Below, piece after piece: positions 51,186 through 60,090 of a stretch of 64,000 nucleotides of DNA (within the stretch, counting starts at the first letter, position 1; each line of letters starts with the position of its first letter). Below the pieces are notes generated by a model. The model saw only the letters and a program-made list of their open reading frames with translations, searched no databases and was not told the origin of the DNA. The stretch spans positions 372,001-436,000 of the forward strand of contig NZ_CP090439.1 of the NCBI RefSeq assembly GCF_021441885.1, given 5' to 3'. The DNA is from Vibrio maritimus (GTDB lineage: Bacteria > Pseudomonadota > Gammaproteobacteria > Enterobacterales > Vibrionaceae). The translations under genes and the position numbers were made by a program.

Positions 51186-52982
51186 ATGAAACACACACTC
51201 GCACTATCTGCATTAGCTCTAGCAACATCAGCCTTAATAGGATGTTCTTCTAACTCGTCAACATCCACTGCCACCAGCTTTTCAGCGGTTGAGTCATACA
51301 ACATCCAGTGTACAACTCGCATTGAACCTCAGCCGAGCGAAATGTCGGTAAGCGGCCTAACTTTGGTCGGCACTTCAATAGCAGACGCGCCATTTGGCAC
51401 ATCAGCAGCCGAGATCGTTAGCTATGACACCTGTACCGACAAGCTATACGTCGTCAACGCGCAGGGAAAGAAGGTTGACGTTCTATCGCTTTCAGAAAGT
51501 GGCGAGCCTAGTGCGCAAGGTCAAATCGATCTAACCTCAGCAGCGACTCAGTCTGGCATTGCGATCGGCGCAGCAAACAGCGTGTCCGCACACCAAGGTC
51601 TGGTTGCAGTCGCCATTGAAAACGAAAACAAGCAAGAGCCAGGCATCATCGCGCTGTACCGCTCAGACTCTCTTGAGCTGATCACTACCTATCCAGCAGG
51701 TGCACTGCCAGATATGGTCAGTTTTTCAAAAGATGGTCAATACATCGCAGCAGCTAATGAGGGTGAACCTAACGCCGATTACTCCATCGATCCTGAAGGG
51801 TCTGTAACCTTAATCGACCTGAAAAGTGGACCACTCGATGCGGTTGTCACTCAGATTGATTTCCGTGAGTTCAATGAGGGCAACGTCCGTCATGGTGAAC
51901 TGTCTTCAGACGTTCGTATCTCCCATCCGAACGCAACCGTCGCGCAAGACCTGGAGCCTGAATATCTAGCCTTTGGTGACAATGGTCAGTTGTTTGTTGC
52001 ACTGCAAGAAAACAATGCTCTGGCTTCGATTGATGTCAGTGCAAAGCGAGTCACAGGCATCTATGGACTGGGTGGTAAATCTTGGCAAGACGCTAAACTC
52101 GATGCGTCAAACAAAGACAAGATAGTTGGCAATCTTCAAAGTTACCCAATGCTAGAAGGGCTATACATGCCTGACAGCATCGCCAGCTACACGGTTGACG
52201 GACAGACTTATATCCTCACCGCAAATGAAGGCGACGGTCGAGAGTATGGCTTTGATACCACACAACAAAAATGCGATGAGCTAGGTTACAAGTGGGATGG
52301 CGACGAAGACCAATCGAAAACTGATTATCAGTCGAAACAAGATTTTTGTATTGCTTATATCGACGAGGTTCGTGGTAAGAAGCTCAAGGTTGCTAACGAC
52401 CACCCGCTTGCTTCAGCACTCAAAGACAACAAACAACTTGCGCGCTTAAAGGTGATTAAACCTGAGGGTGAACTTGCTGCCGATCAGAAAGTACAAGCAT
52501 TTGGTGCCCGTTCGTTCTCTATTTGGAATGACAAGGGCGAAAGGGTGTATGACAGCGGTGACGAGTTTGCCAACATTGTCCTGATGAACGACAAAGTCAA
52601 CTTCAACAGCACCAATGACAACAACGACTCTGCGGATGACCGCAGCGATGATAAAGGCGTTGAGCCAGAAGCGATTGAGGTCGTATCTATCAATGATCGT
52701 CACTACGCCTTTATTGGTTTAGAACGTCATGGTGGCATCATGGTTTACGACATTACCACACCATCTCAAGCACTGTTCGTAAGCTACGTAAATAACCGTG
52801 ACTTCAGCCAACCTGTTTGTACCAAGGTGGATGATGGTGATTGTGACAACGACACCTACAATCCAAAAGCGGGCGATCTCGGTCCAGAGTCTATCAAGTA
52901 CTTCACCAGGCAAGGCCAGCACTTTATTGCCGTGGGCAACGAAGTGAGTGGCACGACATCGGTATTCCGTATCGATTTCTAA
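51186..52982 (+). CDS. Choice-of-anchor I family lipoprotein (phosphatase-type beta-propeller)
   Basis: A 598-residue precursor with a lipobox LIGC near residue 20 (lipoprotein), then a beta-propeller with repeats such as VVNAQGKKVDVLSL and TLIDLKSGPLDAVVTQIDF, and ends TTSVFRIDF. Choice-of-anchor I proteins are surface or periplasmic and several are tied to phosphate starvation. A PhoB-like box before the gene supports phosphate control. Acid-rich calcium-type loops (NDNNDSADDRSDDKG) occur near residue 480. No partner genes are adjacent. Confidence 0.85.
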   Translation: MKHTLALSALALATSALIGCSSNSSTSTATSFSAVESYNIQCTTRIEPQPSEMSVSGLTLVGTSIADAPFGTSAAEIVSYDTCTDKLYVVNAQGKKVDVLSLSESGEPSAQGQIDLTSAATQSGIAIGAANSVSAHQGLVAVAIENENKQEPGIIALYRSDSLELITTYPAGALPDMVSFSKDGQYIAAANEGEPNADYSIDPEGSVTLIDLKSGPLDAVVTQIDFREFNEGNVRHGELSSDVRISHPNATVAQDLEPEYLAFGDNGQLFVALQENNALASIDVSAKRVTGIYGLGGKSWQDAKLDASNKDKIVGNLQSYPMLEGLYMPDSIASYTVDGQTYILTANEGDGREYGFDTTQQKCDELGYKWDGDEDQSKTDYQSKQDFCIAYIDEVRGKKLKVANDHPLASALKDNKQLARLKVIKPEGELAADQKVQAFGARSFSIWNDKGERVYDSGDEFANIVLMNDKVNFNSTNDNNDSADDRSDDKGVEPEAIEVVSINDRHYAFIGLERHGGIMVYDITTPSQALFVSYVNNRDFSQPVCTKVDDGDCDNDTYNPKAGDLGPESIKYFTRQGQHFIAVGNEVSGTTSVFRIDF

Positions 52983-52986
52983 ACAT

Positions 52987-53021
52987 AAAAAACGGCGCTT
53001 CACTTGAGGCGCCGTTTTTTT
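52987..53021. terminator. Bidirectional terminator between the lipoprotein and GNAT genes
   Basis: AAAACGGCGC and GCGCCGTTTT flank a 10-base loop with A and T tracts outside; it serves both converging genes. Confidence 0.92.
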
Positions 53022-53038
53022 GCTATCCGATTTAGCGA

Positions 53039-53578
53039 TTATGCTAATACACCGCAGCCTTCACTCAGTTCTGCAGGTCGCTTCCAAGTATAAAGGTACT
53101 CATCTAGATACTTGCCACACGGCGATTCCATGCGCTGCTTGAGCTCTCGATTTCCACCCAAAGATTCATAGAACTTAATTGCGTTAGCGTTATCTGCTAA
53201 TACTTCAAGAAATACGCCGTTGTCAGGATAGAACTTCTCTGCCCACTCGACCGCTTGGATGATCAGTTGCTTGGCGATACCACGACGCTGCGCTTCGGGA
53301 GTAACGTGTAGATTATCGATGATAGTGCCGTAATCCACATTGTGATTACCAAAAAGACAGATAAAGCCCAATAGCTTCCCCTCTTCTTCCGCAACCAATA
53401 CGTGTTGGCTAAAAGGTGGATTGAGCAATCTTGTTTGCCAAATCAGTTGCTTATCTTCAAGTACGGTTTCATCAAGATAAGACTGACGCATGATGCCCTT
53501 ATAGGCGGTTTGCCAACTTTCTGCATGAAGTTGCGCAACACTCTGAAAGTCAGCATATTCTGCTACTCTAAATTCCAT
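53039..53578 (-). CDS. GNAT-family N-acetyltransferase
   Basis: The 179-residue protein has the GNAT fold with the acetyl-CoA motif EAQRRGIAKQLI (near 116-127) and the C-terminal LADNANAIKFYESLGGN. GNATs move an acetyl group from acetyl-CoA to an amine or a protein. It begins EFRVAEYADFQSVAQLH. The substrate is unknown, and the gene stands alone. Confidence 0.9.
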   Translation of the reverse strand: MEFRVAEYADFQSVAQLHAESWQTAYKGIMRQSYLDETVLEDKQLIWQTRLLNPPFSQHVLVAEEEGKLLGFICLFGNHNVDYGTIIDNLHVTPEAQRRGIAKQLIIQAVEWAEKFYPDNGVFLEVLADNANAIKFYESLGGNRELKQRMESPCGKYLDEYLYTWKRPAELSEGCGVLA

Positions 53579-53683
53579 TTTACAGTACCTAGTGCTTTAG
53601 TTTTTACATATCCTTAAATTACATACTAGTTATCTGTAACTAAATTGCAATCCATGCTGATTATCTTCTGCTCATTTGAACGT

Positions 53684-53711
53684 AAAAAAGGGAGATCTAT
53701 CGCGATCTCCC
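53684..53711 (-). terminator. Terminator of the second manA gene
   Basis: GGGAGATC and GATCTCCC form an 8-bp stem; six T residues follow on the minus strand. Confidence 0.88.
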
Positions 53712-53754
53712 TAAAATTGACTGGATAACGGCTTGTTTTTAACAGCTGACTACA

Positions 53755-54945
53755 TCAGCAATACGCTCGAGCAAACTTACCTGAGCAGCTCACCTTATAA
53801 CCTTTCGCAGATGCAGGGATAAATACCGATTGCCCACGCTCAATAGTTAGTGTCTCACCATCAGTATGCGTCAGTTCTACTGGCGCATCTAAAGCAAGAA
53901 GGATTTCAGGCGTGGTCACCGTTACCTCTCGGTTGGCTTGATTGACGTACACACTAAACTTGAAGTCACCAACTGGCACTGGATAGTGCTCTGCGCCATT
54001 ATCAAAGCTTGGTGCGGTTAGCAGTTCATCGCGAGCTTTTGGCTCAAAGATAGTGCACGACGCAAGCTCTGCGACGTCAATATGCTTTGGTGTTAACCCC
54101 GCTCTTAGCACATTGTCTGAGTTCGCCATGATCTCAAGCCCTGTGCCCTGACAATAAGCGTGCGGAGTGCAAGCATGGAGGAACATGGCTTCTCCCGGCT
54201 CAAGTGTCAATACGTGAAGCATCAACGGAGCAAACAGTCCAATATCGCCCGGGTATCGCTGTTCAAGCCAAACAATGAGCTCAAAGGTTTCATTCCCCGA
54301 TTGGCTTTGGGCATAAGTCAGAAGCTTATCTAACGCGGCTTCCTTCTTATGCTCCTCCAAATTAAGCATTCCTACGAAGAAGCGTTCAAGCCCCTCAGCG
54401 TTTTGATTGGCTTGATAGCCTTCTACCATTTCCGACAGCTCTGCGATACCTAACGCTTCAAAGTAGCTCAGTATCTCTTGATGAGGTCGAAAACCGTTCA
54501 TCGCTTGATAGCGCGTTAAAGCATAGACCAACTCAGGCTTGTGGTTTGGGTCACGGTAGTTACGAATGTCACTGCTTCTCGGAATCCCTTCACGGTCTTC
54601 TTTTGCAAAGCCTTGTTCAGCCTGGCTTTTACTCGGGTGAACTTGAATCGACAGCGCACTTTTCGCCGCAAGAACTTTAAACAAGTAGGGTAGCTCACCG
54701 TATTCTTGTTCGATCGACGCACTTAACACTGCCTCTGGATTCGCCGCTATCAACTGATCAAGACGAACTTGCTCGTTGTTTAGCGTGACATGAGAGCAAC
54801 CATTGGGATGGGCCCCCATCCAGAGTTCGGCTTGTGGTGTGTTTTCTGGGTTGTCGATACCGAGAAGCGCCGAGAACGACGTATCGCTGCCCCACGCATA
54901 CGTTTGAATCACGTTACTCATCGGTAAAAAGTGCTGCTGTGTCAT
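53755..54945 (-). CDS. manA: Mannose-6-phosphate isomerase, class I (second copy)
   Basis: The 396-residue protein is a clear paralogue of the copy at 46552: IQTYAWGSDTSFSALLGI, IQVHPSKSQAEQGF, DPNHKPELVYAL and CTPHAYCQGTGLEIMANSDNV all recur in the same places. GGAATACA precedes the ATG at 54945; longer starts exist but add nothing known. It is a single gene with its own terminator. It should serve general mannose or nucleotide-sugar metabolism while the mng copy serves mannosyl-glycerate. Confidence 0.93.
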   Translation of the reverse strand: MTQQHFLPMSNVIQTYAWGSDTSFSALLGIDNPENTPQAELWMGAHPNGCSHVTLNNEQVRLDQLIAANPEAVLSASIEQEYGELPYLFKVLAAKSALSIQVHPSKSQAEQGFAKEDREGIPRSSDIRNYRDPNHKPELVYALTRYQAMNGFRPHQEILSYFEALGIAELSEMVEGYQANQNAEGLERFFVGMLNLEEHKKEAALDKLLTYAQSQSGNETFELIVWLEQRYPGDIGLFAPLMLHVLTLEPGEAMFLHACTPHAYCQGTGLEIMANSDNVLRAGLTPKHIDVAELASCTIFEPKARDELLTAPSFDNGAEHYPVPVGDFKFSVYVNQANREVTVTTPEILLALDAPVELTHTDGETLTIERGQSVFIPASAKGYKVSCSGKFARAYC

Positions 54946-55154
54946 TGTATTCCAACCAAATTTCAAAGGGATCTTGATAGCCATCTGCGCCAAATCGCTA
55001 TCAAGATCCGAATAAGTCACTGGGATCCTGTGAGGAGTCTAGATAATTTAACAGAACTACGTTTATAACTATATAGTTTTAAACGTAGAAGAATATATAA
55101 ATAAGCACTAGATCAAACTTTGAAAAAAATCACAGGAGAAAAAAGGTTGGAAGA

Positions 55155-55191
55155 TCAAAAAAGCCCCCTCGGGCTCGAATCGAGGGGGCTT
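55155..55191 (-). terminator. Terminator of the putrescine-degradation operon
   Basis: AAGCCCCCTCG and CGAGGGGGCTT form an 11-bp stem; T residues follow on the minus strand, 33 bases after the gabT stop. Confidence 0.92.
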
Positions 55192-55223
55192 GTGTTATCG
55201 GAGCGAAAGTGGAGGTTTGGGGG

Positions 55224-56498
55224 TTACTTCGCTACATCCAGAATGATGGCTTCTAGCTTGTCTAAGCCCTCTGCCAGCACATCTGATTCAATCGTCAATG
55301 GTGGAAGCAAGCGAATGACGTTTGCTTTCACACCACACGATAGCAAGATAAGACCATTTTCTTGGGCTTTGGCGATCACCGCCTTAGTGACGTCTTGTAA
55401 AGGCTTTTGTGTCTCTGGGTCGGTGAACTCAATCGCCATCATTGCACCAATTGTTCGAATCTCACCAATGGCAGGAACCGTTTTTTGCAGCGCTGTCATG
55501 CGAGCGTTGACGACTTCACCAATACCTTGAGCTTTCGCGCACAGCTGCTCTTCTTCGATGATCTTCAGAACTTCTAAGCCAGCAATACAGCCAAGTGGAG
55601 AGCCCGCATACGTTCCGCCAAGACCACCCGGAAGTGCTGAGTCCATTACGTGTGCTTTACCCACAACCGCTGAGATTGGGAAACCACCCGCAATCCCTTT
55701 TGCCATGGTCATCAAATCTGGTTCGATACCAACGTGCTCAGTGGCAAACATTTTACCTGTGCGAGCAAAACCCGTTTGGATCTCATCAGCAATCAACAAG
55801 ATTCCGTGCTTGTCACACAGTGCACGTACCGCTTCGGCAAAATCTTGAGGCGCTTGATAGAAACCACCCTCACCTTGAACAGGTTCAAAGATGATCGCCG
55901 CGACGCGACTTGGTTCGATATCACAAGCAAACAGATCCTCTAGCGCTTGTAAGCTATCTTGAGTGCTAATACCGTGGAACGCATTTGGGTAAGGCGCGTG
56001 GAAGATCTCATTTGGGAAAGGGCCAAAGCCCGCCTTGTAAGGGGCGATTTTGCCCGTCAGGCCCATAGTCATGTTAGTACGACCGTGGAAGCCACCTTTA
56101 AAGGCGATAACACCGCTACGTCCTGTGTGCGCTCGCGCTACTTTTACCGCATTCTCTACTGCTTCTGCACCCGTGGTTAAGAAGATCGCCTTCTTCTCAG
56201 TATCACCAGGAGCAAGCTCAGTGAGCTTTTCTGCTAGCTCAACGAATGACTCGTAAGGCGTAACCATTGCACAAGTGTGTGAGAAATTCTCAATCTGCGC
56301 TTTCACCGCTTCTGTAATACGCGGATGAGAGTGACCTGTGTTGGTTACAGCGATGCCCGCCGCGAAATCGATGTATTTGTTGCCATCGACATCCCAGACA
56401 TGAGCGTTTTCTGCTTTTTCAACGTACAGTGGATACAGTGCGCCCATGCCCTGAGCGATAACCTTGCTTCTTCTTTCGTGTAGTTGTTGATTTTTCAT
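55224..56498 (-). CDS. gabT: 4-aminobutyrate aminotransferase
   Basis: The 424-residue class III PLP enzyme has FLTTGAEAVENAVKVARAHT, the aspartate in LIADEIQTGFARTG and the PLP lysine in MTMAKGIAGGFPIS (near 267). It moves the amino group of GABA to 2-oxoglutarate, giving succinate semialdehyde. PuuE of E. coli does the same job and would also fit. It is the last gene of the run and 25 bases from gabD. The assignment is strengthened by the whole pathway being beside it. Confidence 0.95.
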   Translation of the reverse strand: MKNQQLHERRSKVIAQGMGALYPLYVEKAENAHVWDVDGNKYIDFAAGIAVTNTGHSHPRITEAVKAQIENFSHTCAMVTPYESFVELAEKLTELAPGDTEKKAIFLTTGAEAVENAVKVARAHTGRSGVIAFKGGFHGRTNMTMGLTGKIAPYKAGFGPFPNEIFHAPYPNAFHGISTQDSLQALEDLFACDIEPSRVAAIIFEPVQGEGGFYQAPQDFAEAVRALCDKHGILLIADEIQTGFARTGKMFATEHVGIEPDLMTMAKGIAGGFPISAVVGKAHVMDSALPGGLGGTYAGSPLGCIAGLEVLKIIEEEQLCAKAQGIGEVVNARMTALQKTVPAIGEIRTIGAMMAIEFTDPETQKPLQDVTKAVIAKAQENGLILLSCGVKANVIRLLPPLTIESDVLAEGLDKLEAIILDVAK

Positions 56499-56523
56499 TG
56501 TTTAATCCTTGATAAGTTATCGC

Positions 56524-57951
56524 TTAGTTGCCACCAAAACATAGGTATTTCACGTCCATATACTCGTCGATACCTTGCTTCGCGCCTTCACGTCCAATGC
56601 CTGACTGCTTAACACCACCAAATGGTGCAACCTCAGTAGAAATAATGCCTTCGTTAATTCCAACCATGCCGTATTCCAGTGCTTCTGCGACTTTCCATAC
56701 GCGGTGGATGTTTTGGCTGTAAAAATAGCTCGCTAGACCATAGATAGTGTCGTTGGCCATCTCGATAAGCTCTTCGTCTGTCTCGAAGCGAATCACAGGC
56801 GCAACCGGACCAAAGATCTCTTCTTGAACGATATCCATGTTGTGCTCAACATCTTCGAGCACGACTGGCTGCATAAACAAACCATCTAGAGTTTTCAACG
56901 GTGTTACTGGTGTCGCACCTTGCTCAACCGCACGGTCGATCAGTGCTTGGATACCTTCTTTTGCACTTTCGTTAATAACCGGACCGATGTTCACACCTTC
57001 ATCTAGACCGTTACCAATCTTGAGCTGTTGTACCGCAGCATCAAACTTAGCAACGAACTCATCATAGACATTGCTATGGACGTAAAAGCGGTTTGCACAC
57101 ACACAGGTTTGTCCAGCGTTACGGAACTTAGACGCCATGGCGCCTTGTACCGCGGCATCAATGTCAGCATCATCGAACACGATGAACGGTGCATTACCGC
57201 CAAGCTCCATAGAAGTACGCTTTACATCTTTCGCCGATTGCGCCATCAATACGCTGCCTACCTGAGTAGAACCAGTGAACGAGAGCTTTCTGATCAATGG
57301 ATGCGAGGTAAAGATTGCGCCAATCTTACGAGAGCTTTCACCCAACACGACTTGCAATGCGTCTCTTGGAATACCCGCTTGATACGCAAGCTCAGCCACG
57401 GCAAATGCTGATAGCGGTGTAGAATCCGATGGTTTCACCACAAAGCTACAACCTGCTGCCAATGCTGGACCCGCTTTACGTGTGATCATCGCAATTGGGA
57501 AGTTCCAAGGGGTAATAGCAACAGCCACACCAATAGGCTGCTTGATGGTGACTACACGCTTATCCGCTGTTGGACCCGGAATCGTATCGCCATAAGTGCG
57601 CTTAGCTTCTTCTGCGAACCATTCAATAAAGCTCGCCCCATAAAGCACTTCGCCCGCTGCTTCAGCCAACGGCTTGCCCTGCTCCATCGTCATGATTCGA
57701 GCAAGGTCATCTTTGTTCTCTAGAATAAGTTGGAACCAACGGTTCAGCAGACCAGCTCGTGTTTTAGCTGGCACTTTTGCCCACTCTTTTTGAGCCATGT
57801 GTGAGCGCTCAATGGCATCCATCAGTTCTGCTTCGCTTGAGCGAGGCGCGTAGCCAACGATCTCTGCCGTTGCAGGATTTGTTACTTCAACAGCGTCATC
57901 CGCTGCCGTCACCATAAAGGACAATAGGCTCTTGTTATCAATTTGCTGCAT
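56524..57951 (-). CDS. gabD: Succinate-semialdehyde dehydrogenase
   Basis: The 475-residue aldehyde dehydrogenase has ITPWNFPIAMITRK, the glutamate in MELGGNAPFIVFDDAD, the catalytic cysteine in NAGQTCVCANRFYV and the end FGGVKQSGIGREG. It oxidises succinate semialdehyde to succinate with NADP or NAD. Gap to gabT is 25 bases, so they are made together. The length is that of E. coli GabD. Confidence 0.94.
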   Translation of the reverse strand: MQQIDNKSLLSFMVTAADDAVEVTNPATAEIVGYAPRSSEAELMDAIERSHMAQKEWAKVPAKTRAGLLNRWFQLILENKDDLARIMTMEQGKPLAEAAGEVLYGASFIEWFAEEAKRTYGDTIPGPTADKRVVTIKQPIGVAVAITPWNFPIAMITRKAGPALAAGCSFVVKPSDSTPLSAFAVAELAYQAGIPRDALQVVLGESSRKIGAIFTSHPLIRKLSFTGSTQVGSVLMAQSAKDVKRTSMELGGNAPFIVFDDADIDAAVQGAMASKFRNAGQTCVCANRFYVHSNVYDEFVAKFDAAVQQLKIGNGLDEGVNIGPVINESAKEGIQALIDRAVEQGATPVTPLKTLDGLFMQPVVLEDVEHNMDIVQEEIFGPVAPVIRFETDEELIEMANDTIYGLASYFYSQNIHRVWKVAEALEYGMVGINEGIISTEVAPFGGVKQSGIGREGAKQGIDEYMDVKYLCFGGN

Positions 57952-58032
57952 GGTGATTCCTTATGTTTCATCAACCCAGCGAGGGGCTGGGCGCTAATCT
58001 TTTAGCTGGTTTTCATTGAATAAGCAGACAAG

Positions 58033-59115
58033 CTATGCCGGTATCTGCTGCGTGATACAGTGAATATTACCCCCACCAAGGAGGACTTCACGCGTCGGAA
58101 TACCGACAATTTGGTAATCTGGTAATGCTTTTGCGAGTATTTCTTTGGCGATGTCGTCAAAGTCGCTATCTAGTAATGGCAGGAAAATATGCCCATTCAC
58201 CATGAGGAAGTTGGCGTAGGATGCGCTTAAACGTTCCCCTTCTTGGCGATTCATGCCATCGCTCGATTCAATCCCATTCGCTTCTTCTTGAGAGTAGAAC
58301 AAAGGTCCAGGTAGTGGCACTTTGATGACTTCAATCGAGCGACCTTTTGCGTCTGTTTGTGAGGCTAGTGCCGCGAACGCTTCTCTTGAAAGAGAATATT
58401 GAGGATCGAATGGATCATCAGTCCAACTCAGCACCACTTTCGCCGGCGCGACCACATGGATAAGGTTGTCTACATGACCATCAGTCTCATCGTTAAATAA
58501 GCCTTTTGGTAGCCAAACCACCTTATCGATTCCCAAATACTCGCGCAGTTGCGCTTCAATTTGTGATTTAGACAGACTCGGGTTTCGACCAGGGCTCAAT
58601 AAGCACTCTTCCGTCGTATACAAAGTACCTTCGCCATCGGTATGGATCGCTCCGCCCTCTAGTACAAACGGCGCACGGTAATGGTCAATGCCCATGACAT
58701 CGCACACAGCTGCGGCGACCTTGTCGTCATCACTCCAATCCTCGTAAAGCCCGTTGTACTCACCACCCCAAGCATTGAACTGCCAGCTCACGCCGCGTCT
58801 TTCTCCAGCCGAGTTAACAACCACCGTTGGACCAATATCTCGCATCCATGAGTCGTTAAACGACATCTCAACCAATTTGACTGAGCTATTCAACATAGCT
58901 CGAGCGGTTTCATATTGCGCGGAGCTCACTGCTATAGAGACCGTCACGACCTCAGAAATCGCATTGGCAACAGCAGCAAAAGTTTGCTGAGCGGGCTTGG
59001 CTTTGTTACGCCAGTTATCGCGGCGCTCAGGCCAAGCTAGCCATACTTCTCTAATTGGCTCGAACTCTGCGGGAAATACGAACCCATCTTGTCTTGGTGT
59101 TGTGGTGAGTTTCAT
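58033..59115 (-). CDS. aguA: Agmatine deiminase
   Basis: The 360-residue enzyme of the guanidino-modifying superfamily has SWMRDIGPTVVVN, VLEGGAIHTDGEGT, the histidine in NDETDGHVDNLIHV and the catalytic Cys353 in GGGNIHCITQQ. It hydrolyses agmatine to N-carbamoylputrescine and ammonia. It lies 11 bases after aguB, the next enzyme of the path. Confidence 0.96.
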   Translation of the reverse strand: MKLTTTPRQDGFVFPAEFEPIREVWLAWPERRDNWRNKAKPAQQTFAAVANAISEVVTVSIAVSSAQYETARAMLNSSVKLVEMSFNDSWMRDIGPTVVVNSAGERRGVSWQFNAWGGEYNGLYEDWSDDDKVAAAVCDVMGIDHYRAPFVLEGGAIHTDGEGTLYTTEECLLSPGRNPSLSKSQIEAQLREYLGIDKVVWLPKGLFNDETDGHVDNLIHVVAPAKVVLSWTDDPFDPQYSLSREAFAALASQTDAKGRSIEVIKVPLPGPLFYSQEEANGIESSDGMNRQEGERLSASYANFLMVNGHIFLPLLDSDFDDIAKEILAKALPDYQIVGIPTREVLLGGGNIHCITQQIPA

Positions 59116-59126
59116 CGGTCACCTCG

Positions 59127-59993
59127 TTACTTCGCTAGGCTCAGAACATCTTGATAAAGATCTGGGCGACGGTCACGGAACAATCCCCATGCGTGACGTG
59201 CTTTTGTCGTCTCTTTAAGATCAATCTCTGCGTAGATGATCGCTTCGCCTTCACGCGGAGCTTCTGCTAGCTTGCCACCTGTGTGATCGGTGATAAATGA
59301 AGAGCCATAAAAAGTCGTCTCAATGCCGTCATCAACTTCTACACCAACACGGTTCGACGCAATCACAGGGACTAGGTTTGCTGCTGAATGACCTTGCATT
59401 GTGCGCTGCCAGTGATCGCGAGAATCAAGTGTCAGGTCTTGTGGCTCAGAGCCAATTGCCGTTGGATAGAAGATCGCTTCTGCCCCATTCAATACTAGGC
59501 TGCGAGCTAACTCTGGGAACCATTGATCCCAACAAATACCTGCACCAAACGTACCGTACTTAGTCTTCCAAACCTTAAAGCCGGTGTCGCCAGGGCTAAA
59601 GTAGTACTTCTCGCTGTAACCAGGGCCATCTGGAATGTGAGACTTGCGATAGTTCTCTAGTACCGAACCATCAGCATCAATCATCACAAGGGAGTTGAAG
59701 AAAGTGTTGCCTGCTTTCTCAAAGTAGCTCACTGGAATCACTACATCGAGCTCTTTTGCGAGTGCGCTGAGTTCTTTGATTAGGCGACAGTTGTCTGTCT
59801 CTTCTGCTAGTTCAAAGTACTTAGATTCTTGTTTTTTACAGAAATAAGGGGCAGCCATGAGCTCCTGTGGCACGATGACATTAGCACCATTTGATGCTGC
59901 TTCACGGATCGCACCTTTAATTTTCTCTAGGTTTGCTTCTAGGTCCCAAGTTTTCGTCAACTGAAGGGCAGCAAATTTGATTACTTTACTCAT
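59127..59993 (-). CDS. aguB: N-carbamoylputrescine amidase
   Basis: The 288-residue nitrilase-fold enzyme has the Glu-Lys-Cys triad in VPQELMAAPYF (Glu44), NYRKSHIPDG (Lys117) and GAGICWDQWFPE (Cys154). It converts N-carbamoylputrescine to putrescine, CO2 and ammonia. It precedes aguA by 11 bases in the direction of transcription. A plus-strand hairpin lies in the 97-base gap before it. Confidence 0.96.
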   Translation of the reverse strand: MSKVIKFAALQLTKTWDLEANLEKIKGAIREAASNGANVIVPQELMAAPYFCKKQESKYFELAEETDNCRLIKELSALAKELDVVIPVSYFEKAGNTFFNSLVMIDADGSVLENYRKSHIPDGPGYSEKYYFSPGDTGFKVWKTKYGTFGAGICWDQWFPELARSLVLNGAEAIFYPTAIGSEPQDLTLDSRDHWQRTMQGHSAANLVPVIASNRVGVEVDDGIETTFYGSSFITDHTGGKLAEAPREGEAIIYAEIDLKETTKARHAWGLFRDRRPDLYQDVLSLAK

Positions 59994-60090
59994 AGGATCT
60001 TCCTTTATCTCTTCTCAATTAGGGCTGACTGAGTGCCTGTCATTGCAGGCACTTCTTTTTGTCTAGTAGTGTCTTTATATTTTCTTGGGA

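Noticed and set aside
60033..60052. GTGCCTG/CAGGCAC hairpin with T residues between puuB and aguB as a terminator.
   Set aside because: The T-tract is on the plus strand while all genes there run on the minus strand, so it does not end the operon.
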